From contig DATGJP010000107.1 in assembly GCA_035295125.1 (NCBI GenBank), positions 62,001-126,000 on the forward strand: a stretch of DNA of 64,000 nt, written 5' to 3'. The notes beneath the pieces were generated by a model. It had not been told where the DNA came from. It saw only the letters and a program-made list of their open reading frames with translations, and searched no databases. Origin of the DNA: JAICMB01 sp035295125 (GTDB lineage: Bacteria > Acidobacteriota > Terriglobia > Bryobacterales > Bryobacteraceae). Position numbers and translations under genes: made by a program. Numbering within the stretch: position 1 is the first letter of the stretch; each line of letters starts with the position of its first letter. Of the stretch, positions 9,210 through 16,037 are shown one piece after another.

Positions 9210-9246
9210 CTACTTAGCTGTTTAAGTAGCTGGGAAAACGCCAGCT
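9210..9246. promoter_or_regulatory. inverted repeats between divergent genes
   Basis: CTACTTA (9210-9216) pairs with TAAGTAG (9223-9229), and AGCTGG (9228-9233) pairs with CCAGCT (9241-9246); the arms overlap by two bases. The region separates the divergent PAS kinase and ttcA-like genes. An operator role is inferred only from position and symmetry. Confidence 0.35.
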
Positions 9247-9279
9247 CCCAACCCCCAACGCCCAATCCTTCACCCACCC
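9247..9279 (-). other. possible G-quadruplex tract upstream of the ttcA-like gene
   Basis: The minus strand carries five G-runs of three or more bases, seen as C-runs on the plus strand at 9247-9249, 9252-9256, 9261-9263, 9273-9275 and 9277-9279. The spacing (2, 4, 9 and 1 nt) permits a quadruplex. It lies just upstream of the -10 box of the next gene. Confidence 0.35.
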
Positions 9280-9291
9280 TCCGGCCGCCCT

Positions 9292-9299
9292 GCGATAAT
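9292..9299 (+). promoter_or_regulatory. candidate extended -10 promoter, leaderless arrangement
   Basis: TGC at 9291-9293 followed by GATAAT (9294-9299) is a good extended -10. The GTG start at 9305 lies only five bases beyond the box, about where transcription should begin. No Shine-Dalgarno is present, so the transcript is probably leaderless. Confidence 0.5.
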
Positions 9300-9304
9300 G
9301 TGTT

Positions 9305-10087
9305 GTGGAACTGGAAAAAGTCCTACTACGGAAAGTCGGCGAGGCGGTCGGCCGGTTCAAAATGATCCGCAACGGCGACCGTGTCGCTGTAGCGCTATCG
9401 GGCGGGAAAGACTCTCTTACTCTGCTCGAGTCCCTGCTTCTGCTCGAGAAGAGAGCTCCGGTGGACTTTACGGTGTGCGCCTTCACCGTCGAACAAGGCA
9501 AGTTCTTGCGCCCCATCGAACCTCTGGGAGAGTACCTCAAGGATCGAGGCATCGACTGGACCTATTTCCACGACCGGCCCTCCATCCGTCTCCTCAAAGA
9601 GCAGCCGGACCATGGTTGCGACCTTTGCAGCCGTTATCGCCGGCGCGCCGTCTACGAAATTGCCCGCTCCCTTGGCGCGAACGTGATCGCTTTCGGGCAC
9701 ACCGCCGACGATTTCTGCGAGGCGTTTCTCCGCAATGCCATGTTTACGGGCCGCGTCAGTTCGCTGCCGCCCATTACGTGGTCGCGCGCCCGGGATTTCC
9801 GGTTGATACGCCCGCTGGTCTATGTCACCGAGGACGTGACGGCAAAGTTTGCCGAATCGCTCGGTGCGCCAGTAATTCCCTGCGGCTGTTCCCAGCGAAC
9901 CGGAACCGTGCGCAAATCGATCCGGTCCCTTTTTGCGGACATCGAGCGGGATTATCCCCATCTCAAAGAGACAATGCTATCGGCCATGGGAAAGCTCGAA
10001 CCGGACCGCCTCCTGGATACGCGATATCTCGACCTGGACGGGACGCAACCCCAGCACCCAAGCACCGAACTCCTGCCGATTCTTTAA
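9305..10087 (+). CDS. ttcA: TtcA-family tRNA 2-thiocytidine synthetase (PP-loop ATPase)
   Basis: This 260-aa protein is predicted to thiolate cytidine-32 of tRNA in an ATP- and iron-sulfur-dependent reaction. The PP-loop SGGKDS is at residues ~33-38. A CDLC motif follows near 101-104 and another Cys pair (PCGCSQ) near 196, matching the Cys ligands of TtcA. The start is GTG; starting at the next Met would cut the conserved first helix (RKVGEAVGRFKMI). It sits alone, divergent from the PAS kinase. A TilS- or TtuA-like role is less likely because of the Cys pattern. Confidence 0.86.
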   Translation: MELEKVLLRKVGEAVGRFKMIRNGDRVAVALSGGKDSLTLLESLLLLEKRAPVDFTVCAFTVEQGKFLRPIEPLGEYLKDRGIDWTYFHDRPSIRLLKEQPDHGCDLCSRYRRRAVYEIARSLGANVIAFGHTADDFCEAFLRNAMFTGRVSSLPPITWSRARDFRLIRPLVYVTEDVTAKFAESLGAPVIPCGCSQRTGTVRKSIRSLFADIERDYPHLKETMLSAMGKLEPDRLLDTRYLDLDGTQPQHPSTELLPIL

Positions 10088-10182
10088 CACCGCCTTCAGG
10101 CCGCTGTTTCTTGCATCCCGCGAAGAATCTGGAGCATGTGGAAGGATGGAGCTGGCATTCAGCCGGCCTTTGGAGCTCACCA

Positions 10183-10220
10183 AGACAGGACAGGCGAAAA
10201 CCGCCTGCTTCACTCTTCCA
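10183..10220 (-). repeat. dispersed hairpin repeat (reverse copy)
   Basis: On the minus strand this reads GCAGGCGGTTTTCGCCTG and then TCTTGGTGA. The core hairpin and the trailing TTGGTGAAGTCC-like block are shared with the copies at 43410 and 55033. It fills most of the gap between the ttcA-like gene and the Hsp70 gene. Confidence 0.7.
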
Positions 10221-10298
10221 CATTCTCCAACCGCCAACACGAAGTGACATCGGCCGGAAGACTGCGCTACCGCGCTAAAATGACCCTTTGCTGTCTTA

Positions 10299-11825
10299 AT
10301 GCGTTTAGGTATTGATTTCGGAACTACACGTACCGTCGTTGCGGCGGTTGACCGCGGGAACTACCCCGCGCTTTCCTTCGAAGCGCCGGACGGTTCGGCG
10401 TTCGACTGGTATCCGTCGCTCGTTGCCGTGCGCGACGACCAGCGTGTCTACGGCTGGGAGGCCTGGTGGCGGCAGCAGGACCCCGACTGGACCACCGTCC
10501 GCTCGCTTAAGCGGGTGTTGGACGATGCCGGCCCCCGCACGCGTATCCAGATCGGTGAGCAGAGCATCCCGTTGCTGCAACTGCTGGCCGAAATGGCGCG
10601 TTCCATTCGCAGTCATCTTCCCCACGAGAAGATCGAGATCATGCTGGGTGTGCCGGCTAACGCCAACGGCAACCAGCGCTTTCTGACCAGTGAAGCCTTC
10701 CGGTGCGCCGGTTTTGACGTCATCGGCATGCTCAACGAACCATCGGCCGCGAGTATCGAATTCGCGCACAAGAACAATGTGCGCGGCGCGATCCTGGTTT
10801 ATGACCTGGGCGGCGGCACCTTCGACGCTTCCCTGGTCGAAATGGGCGACCGCGAACACCGCGTCCTGGTTTCTGAGAGCATTCCCACCCTGGGCGGCGA
10901 CGATTTTGACCACGCCCTGGCTGAACTTGCGATTGGGGAGGACCAATACGCCGACCTCACGCAGGCCGAGTTGTTCCGTTTGCATGAAGAATGCCGTACC
11001 AAGAAGGAAGCTCTGCATCCCAACACCCGCCGCATCGTAATCGATCTCGATGCTGTCCGGGAGGGTTTGTCCCCCGTATCCATCAACGTCTCTGACTTCT
11101 ACGAACGCTGCCGCCCGATGCTGGACGAAACGGTCCACCTTGTCGAGGATCTTGTGCAAACGCACGGCTCGGGGGACCTCGAGGCGTTGTACGTCACGGG
11201 CGGCGCCAGCGAATTGCCCCTGGTCGGACGCGTGCTGCGCGAGAAGTTCGGCAAGCGCGTGAAGCGTTCGGCGTATATGCGGTCTGCCACCGCGATCGGC
11301 CTCGCCATTCAAGCTGATACGCAAGCAGGCTACATCCTTCGCGATCAGTTTACACGCTACTTTGGCGTCTGGCGCGAAGGTGATGGCGGGCAGACCATCA
11401 TTTTCGACCCGCTGTTTCCCAAGGGCACGCAGTTACCCGCCCCGGGCGAGCCGCCGCTGGAGATTCGCCGCGATTATTGCCCGGTTCACAATATCGGAGT
11501 GTTCCGATACCTGGAATGCAGCCATCTGGATGAGTCGGGTAGACCCGCGGGTGACATCACCATCTGGGATGAAATACGTTTTCCGTTCGATCCCGAGCTG
11601 GAGAATCCCGAGGATACCCCAGTTCTTCACCTCGACCGGGTACGCCATCAGACCATCGAAGAGCGCTACGTCTGCGACGCGAGTGGCGCCGTTGTGGTAA
11701 CTATCTGTAATGAGACCGCCGGGTACCTGCGCGAATTCCGTTTAGGCCGCTGGGCCGCGAAAGACGTGCCGATCACGCCGGAAAAAACCAAGAAGGCGCG
11801 GGCGCGCGGACGTCGGGCGACGTAA
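10299..11825 (+). CDS. Hsp70-family ATPase, DnaK-like but short
   Basis: This 508-aa protein has the actin-fold ATPase of Hsp70: phosphate-1 GIDFGTTRTVVA (residues 4-15), phosphate-2 VYDLGGGTFDASL (~168-180), and the adenosine motif YVTGGASELPLVGRV (~299-313). After about 360 the sequence does not look like the DnaK substrate-binding beta domain or lid, and the protein is ~130 aa shorter than DnaK. It is thus a divergent paralogue of unknown client, with no DnaJ or GrpE nearby. A -10-like TAAAAT (10276-10281) lies 17 nt before the ATG, and no Shine-Dalgarno is seen, so its leader is very short. Confidence 0.85.
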   Translation: MRLGIDFGTTRTVVAAVDRGNYPALSFEAPDGSAFDWYPSLVAVRDDQRVYGWEAWWRQQDPDWTTVRSLKRVLDDAGPRTRIQIGEQSIPLLQLLAEMARSIRSHLPHEKIEIMLGVPANANGNQRFLTSEAFRCAGFDVIGMLNEPSAASIEFAHKNNVRGAILVYDLGGGTFDASLVEMGDREHRVLVSESIPTLGGDDFDHALAELAIGEDQYADLTQAELFRLHEECRTKKEALHPNTRRIVIDLDAVREGLSPVSINVSDFYERCRPMLDETVHLVEDLVQTHGSGDLEALYVTGGASELPLVGRVLREKFGKRVKRSAYMRSATAIGLAIQADTQAGYILRDQFTRYFGVWREGDGGQTIIFDPLFPKGTQLPAPGEPPLEIRRDYCPVHNIGVFRYLECSHLDESGRPAGDITIWDEIRFPFDPELENPEDTPVLHLDRVRHQTIEERYVCDASGAVVVTICNETAGYLREFRLGRWAAKDVPITPEKTKKARARGRRAT

Positions 11826-11873
11826 ACACGAGGAAATCCAAACTCTCGCGCACATTCGTAGAGACACCTGTAG

Positions 11874-11909
11874 TGCAGACTGTTTGTCTGCACGGAACTG
11901 CCAGTTCCG
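11874..11909 (+). repeat. pair of perfect small hairpins
   Basis: TGCAGAC and GTCTGCA (7 bp, loop TGTTT, 11874-11892) are followed at once by CGGAAC and GTTCCG (6 bp, loop TGCCA, 11893-11909). The style and the TGCCA loop recur at 37819. They lie between the Hsp70 gene and the next secreted-protein gene. Confidence 0.7.
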
Positions 11910-11943
11910 CATGTTCCGCCAACGAAGTCTCCGGAGGTGAACG

Positions 11944-12831
11944 ATGAGGCACAAGACCGTTTGCGCGCTCGTAGCAAGCATGGCGCTAGCCCTAGGAGTT
12001 CAGGCAGTGGCCCAGGAAACGCCAACCGTACCCAAAGTAATTCGGATCTACCGCGAGGACATTAAGCAGGGGCGCGAAGCAGCTCACGAGAAATCAGAGG
12101 CGGCAATCTCGAAGTTCGAGATGAAGTACAAATACCCGGCCAACGTCCTCGGACTCAGCGCCGTTGCCGGCCCGTCGGAAGCGTGGTTCATCGAAGGGCA
12201 TGACTCCTTCGAATCCGTCGAGAATGCGGATCTGGCCATCGAAAAGAACAGCGCCATGAAGGCCGAGTTCGCGACCCTCGATGCGCTCGACGGAGAAATG
12301 CGGGCCAACTCGCGAGTCTTCCTCGCCGTGCTTCGGCCGGAGTTGTCGTACAAGGCCAGCCAGTTCATGAGCACGTTGCCGAAGATGCGATATCTGACCA
12401 CGACGATCATACGCGTGCGGCCCAGGACCGACGTCCGCCTCGCTGAACTCGGGCGCAAAGCTGTCGCGGCGTATGAGCGCGCGATGTTGGAGGAGCCTGT
12501 GGCTACTTACCAGGTGGTGAGCGGCGGCGCATCCGGCACGTATCTGCTTTTTACGCCCATACGCTCCATGAAATCGATGGATGAGGCCCCGGAGCGGCAG
12601 CGGGCGGTGGTTCAGGCGCTCGGAAGCGAAGGCGCAATGGCATTCGTTAAATCGGCGAGCGAAATCATCGTGAGCGAAGATGTACTCCTGCTGTCGATCA
12701 ATCCCAAGATGAGTTACGTGTCAAAGGATTTCGCGGCGGGCGATCCGGACTTCTGGAATCCCAAATCCGAACCAGCCGCTAAACCTGCGAAGGCGAAACC
12801 GGTTGAGAAGCCCGCGACGCCCGGGCAATAG
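11944..12831 (+). CDS. secreted protein with two ferredoxin-like (ABM/NIPSNAP-like) repeats
   Basis: This is a 295-aa exported protein. It has a signal peptide (residues 1-24, ending VQAVAQE), a strong Shine-Dalgarno (GGAGGTGA, 4-5 nt before the ATG), and a Lys/Pro/Ala-rich tail from about 270. Residues ~28-125 (IRIYREDIKQGREAAHEKSE...) and ~140-250 look like two alpha-beta domains of the antibiotic-biosynthesis-monooxygenase or NIPSNAP type. That assignment is from pattern only. Function is unknown. Its 3' end overlaps the convergent kdtA-lpxK fusion gene by 53 bp. Confidence 0.75.
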   Translation: MRHKTVCALVASMALALGVQAVAQETPTVPKVIRIYREDIKQGREAAHEKSEAAISKFEMKYKYPANVLGLSAVAGPSEAWFIEGHDSFESVENADLAIEKNSAMKAEFATLDALDGEMRANSRVFLAVLRPELSYKASQFMSTLPKMRYLTTTIIRVRPRTDVRLAELGRKAVAAYERAMLEEPVATYQVVSGGASGTYLLFTPIRSMKSMDEAPERQRAVVQALGSEGAMAFVKSASEIIVSEDVLLLSINPKMSYVSKDFAAGDPDFWNPKSEPAAKPAKAKPVEKPATPGQ

Positions 12832-15190
12832 AAACGATGGCGGCCAGGAACTGGTTTTCGCCCTCGATCTGCATTTCGATGTCCAGCCAGTAGAGTTCCA
12901 GGGGTGCGATGAGCCTGGCGAAGTTCGCCGGCAGATTCATTGCGTCTTTTTGCGTTGTCAGGAGCGTTTTGGCGCCATGCAGCCGCGCGTGGTCGGCCAG
13001 CCGCCGCAGGTCCTTTGGCTTGTAAACGTGATGATCGGAAAACGCCCAGGAAAAGACTGGGGCGATGCCGAGCGTCCGAAGCGTGGCCCAAAAGCTGTCG
13101 GGGTTTCCGAGTCCACAAAACGCCGCCACGTTGCCGGGCACTTCCGGCCTCTCGTGCAAAGTCTTTGCGTGAATCCAGCCTTTCGGGGCAATGGAAGCCG
13201 TGAATATGGGCGCCGTCGGATTTTCAGTCGCAAGCTGCTGTCGAATTCCGCGATAGGCGCGCCCGGTTTGAGCCCGAGTGATGATAAACACGTCCGCACG
13301 GTTCAGGGCGGTTAGTGGTTCGCGAAGCCGTCCCTTTGGGAAAACCGCGCCCCCGCCAAAAGGGTCCAGCGCGTCAATCAGGACAATATCCATATCGCGT
13401 TGGAGTCGTCTGTGCTGAAAGCCGTCATCGAGGATGAAGAGGTTCGCCGGCAGGTGCCGAAGCAAGGTTTGCGCGGCCGTCCAGCGGTCCGACCCGATGG
13501 CAATATGCGCGACGCCCGACCGCAGCAGGATCTGCGCCTCATCGCCGGTCTTCCAGACGGGCGCATTCTCACCGGCCTTCAGAACTATCACGTCGGCCAG
13601 AGACCGCCGGCGGTATCCGCGCGTGAGAATGGCGGGCTGCAGGTTCTCTGGCCGGATCCGCCGGGCAATCAGGTCGGCGCACGGCGTCTTGCCCGTGCCG
13701 CCCATCGAAATGCCTCCGATGCTGACGACGGGTACGGGAAGCAGCCGGGCACGTTCCGAGTCGCGCGCCTGTTTCGAACGTCCCGCAGCGGTCCAGATCG
13801 CGGCCAACAGGTTGAGCGGACCAGCCATCAGACGGCGCCGGTTCCACGAGGGCACAGCCGCATCCTGCGCAGCTATGATGGCCGCCGCTGCCTTGGCGGT
13901 AACGCCGCGATTTCGGTCCGCGATATGTTCCGCCCGGCGTCCTAATTCAATGCATCGGCTGCGGTCTGAGAAGAGGCTTTCAACCGCCGCGGTCATTCCC
14001 TCAGGTCCGTCAATCTCCAGGACCGCGCCTTCGGCTCTGAACTCGGCCGCAACGGCGGCGAAGTTCTCCATGTGGGGCCCGATGATGATTGGCTTGGCGG
14101 CAAACGCCGGCTCGAGAATATTGTGCCCGCCGCGTCGCGCCAGCGTACCCCCCATGAAAACGACGTCCGCGAGCTGGAAGATACTGGCCAGCTCGCCGAT
14201 CGTATCGAGCAGCAACACACCCGGCAGTCGAACTACGGAATCGGCCCGCAGTTCCGACCTGCGCACGTACGAGATACCGCGGCTGCGGAGCTTGTCGGCC
14301 GCGATCTGAAAACGTTCGGGCTTACGCGGCGCCACGATCAGCAGTTGCAGCGGATACTTCAGCGCAAGCTCCTCAAACGCGCTAAACACAACATCGGTCT
14401 CGTCGATGTCCAGAGAATCCGCCGCCGGCATAAGACTGGCCGCCACCCAAATCGGACGAGCCTGTATACGGGTCAGGAACTGCGAAACGGCTTCCGGGGG
14501 TGCAGGCTGAGTCGGGGCGGCGTCGAACTTGAGATTGCCCAGAACGGTGACCTTGTCCACCGGGGCTCCGATGTCGATGTATCGCGTGCGATCGGTTTCG
14601 CTCTGGACGTAGATCGTGTCGGGGCGAGACAAAACCGCCCGGAATAGCCAGCGGAAACGCTGATAGCGGGGCAAAGCACGATCGGAGATGCGTCCGTTGA
14701 CGATGAGCAACCCGCATCCTGCTCCGGCAATTTCACGATAAAGTTGCGGCCAGATCTCCGTCTCCAGGATCACGACCACGGCCGGACAGATGCGGCGCAA
14801 AACCCGCCGAATCGCGAACGCATAATCGATCGGCGAATAGAAGATCCCGTCTGCCTTGCCCTCCAGCTTCTGTTCGGCAATCTCGCGCCCGGTCAGCGTT
14901 GTCGTCGATACGTAAATCGGAATCGTCGGATTCGCCGACCGGAGTTCATCCACCAGCCGGACCGAGGATACGATTTCCCCGACGGATACCGCGTGCAACC
15001 AAATGGCGCCGGGGACCGTCCGCTTGAAGGAAGTCGGGGCCGATCCCAGGCGTTCCTTAAAACGGTGAAAATAACGCCGGTCACGAACGCCGCGGTACAG
15101 GAAATACAATACAAGCAGCGGGAAGCCCACAACCCGCAGAACAAAGTAGAGGAAATAGATGAAGCTGTTTTGGGTCTTGCCGGTGCTCAT
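12779..15190 (-). CDS. fused Kdo transferase (KdtA/WaaA) and tetraacyldisaccharide 4'-kinase (LpxK)
   Basis: This single 803-aa frame joins two steps of Kdo-lipid A synthesis. Residues 1-430 match KdtA: a membrane anchor (~8-32), a GT-B fold with WLHAVSVGE (active-site Glu expected here), ILETEIWP, and the CMP-Kdo-side block MGGTLARRGGHNILEPA. Residues ~445-790 match LpxK: the P-loop GGISMGGTGKTP (about 487-498), ILDDGFQHRRL and DHHVY. LpxK phosphorylates the lipid A precursor at 4' on the inner membrane, and KdtA then adds Kdo, so the fusion joins consecutive enzymes. The start at 15190 puts the anchor at the N-terminus. It overlaps the divergent gene at 15159 by 32 bp. Confidence 0.92.
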   Translation of the reverse strand: MSTGKTQNSFIYFLYFVLRVVGFPLLVLYFLYRGVRDRRYFHRFKERLGSAPTSFKRTVPGAIWLHAVSVGEIVSSVRLVDELRSANPTIPIYVSTTTLTGREIAEQKLEGKADGIFYSPIDYAFAIRRVLRRICPAVVVILETEIWPQLYREIAGAGCGLLIVNGRISDRALPRYQRFRWLFRAVLSRPDTIYVQSETDRTRYIDIGAPVDKVTVLGNLKFDAAPTQPAPPEAVSQFLTRIQARPIWVAASLMPAADSLDIDETDVVFSAFEELALKYPLQLLIVAPRKPERFQIAADKLRSRGISYVRRSELRADSVVRLPGVLLLDTIGELASIFQLADVVFMGGTLARRGGHNILEPAFAAKPIIIGPHMENFAAVAAEFRAEGAVLEIDGPEGMTAAVESLFSDRSRCIELGRRAEHIADRNRGVTAKAAAAIIAAQDAAVPSWNRRRLMAGPLNLLAAIWTAAGRSKQARDSERARLLPVPVVSIGGISMGGTGKTPCADLIARRIRPENLQPAILTRGYRRRSLADVIVLKAGENAPVWKTGDEAQILLRSGVAHIAIGSDRWTAAQTLLRHLPANLFILDDGFQHRRLQRDMDIVLIDALDPFGGGAVFPKGRLREPLTALNRADVFIITRAQTGRAYRGIRQQLATENPTAPIFTASIAPKGWIHAKTLHERPEVPGNVAAFCGLGNPDSFWATLRTLGIAPVFSWAFSDHHVYKPKDLRRLADHARLHGAKTLLTTQKDAMNLPANFARLIAPLELYWLDIEMQIEGENQFLAAIVSIARASRASQPVSPSQV

Positions 15191-15758
15191 TTCAACGATC
15201 CCGGCGCTGGCCGACAAGAACGAACCGCAGTTTTCACCGGGTACTGCTTCCTCGTATGCGTCGAAGCAGACGAACGAGGGTGTGACCATCGCCGTGAAGG
15301 CTTATGATACCGAGGATTTGGCGCACTCCGCATTCGGCAAGCTGAACCCTTATGATTATGGAATTCTTCCGGTGCTGGTTATTATCCAGAATGACACGGA
15401 CAAATCCCTGCGTTTAGATCGGGTTGAGGTGGACTACGAGGGAATCGACGGGAATCGCATCGAGGCGACCCCGGCCGCGGACGTGCCTTATGCGGTGGAG
15501 TCGCCCAAACGTCCGGCATCGGCTCCCATTCCAAGTCCGATCCCGAAGCGAAAGCACAAGAATCCGTTCAGCGGCCCCGAGATTCAAACCCGCGCTTTCG
15601 CCGCACGCATGCTACCGCCTCACGAATCGGCTTCGGGATTCTTTTACTTTCAGGTGCATCACCGGCCCGGGTCATCGATCTACCTGACGTCGATCAAGGA
15701 AGCCGGCAGCGGCAGGGATCTTTTCTATTTTGAGATTCCGCTGAAAGACCAGCCGTAG
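15159..15758 (+). CDS. secreted protein of unknown function
   Basis: This is a 199-aa protein with a clear signal peptide (MKLFWVLPVLISTIPALA, cleavage near 18). It has a beta-rich domain (residues ~40-105, GILPVLVIIQNDTDKSL...) and a Pro/Lys linker with the C-terminal part FYFQVHHRPGSSIYLTSI. I do not recognise the family. GAGGAA precedes the ATG. The first 32 bases overlap the start of the divergent kdtA-lpxK gene, so the two promoters must lie inside each other's coding sequence. Confidence 0.75.
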   Translation: MKLFWVLPVLISTIPALADKNEPQFSPGTASSYASKQTNEGVTIAVKAYDTEDLAHSAFGKLNPYDYGILPVLVIIQNDTDKSLRLDRVEVDYEGIDGNRIEATPAADVPYAVESPKRPASAPIPSPIPKRKHKNPFSGPEIQTRAFAARMLPPHESASGFFYFQVHHRPGSSIYLTSIKEAGSGRDLFYFEIPLKDQP

Positions 15759-15772
15759 TTGCTAAACCCGCT

Positions 15773-15965
15773 ATTGTGGATCGTGTTGAGGAAATAGAGG
15801 CTGCGATAAACGACCTGAGTCCTGAGGACTACCGGCGTTTGGTCGCGTAGTTCCGTGGGTTGTAACCGGCGCGATGGGATGAGCAAATGGATCTCGACTC
15901 CGCGACGGGCAAATTGGATTCCGCCGATTGACCGGAAGCAATGAGCGCTTCATCATTTGAGTCGC
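15773..15965 (+). pseudogene. decayed antitoxin-type gene (small helical protein)
   Basis: One frame reads VDRVEEIEAAINDLSPEDY, then RRLVA-stop-FRGL-stop, then ARWDEQMDLDSATGKLDSAD-stop-PEAMSAS. This matches the usual layout of small antitoxin-like proteins (xVEEIExAIxxLxxEDYxRLxxWFxx...WDxQxxxDSAxGKLD) found next to RelE/ParE toxins, but it is broken by TAG, TAA and TGA. No toxin follows; the next gene is the end of convergent dsbD. The family match is from memory; the stops are seen directly. Confidence 0.6.
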
Positions 15966-16037
15966 GAAGCATTATCGGGCGCTCGGTACCCTTCGCGGCG
16001 CTACTGTAAACGTAAATTTGGATCGGCACGCATTTCT

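Noticed and set aside
9305..10087. TilS (tRNA-Ile lysidine synthetase) identity for the PP-loop protein
   Set aside because: The SGGKDS loop is shared, but the CDLC and CGC cysteine pattern and the length fit TtcA, and TilS C-terminal domains are absent.
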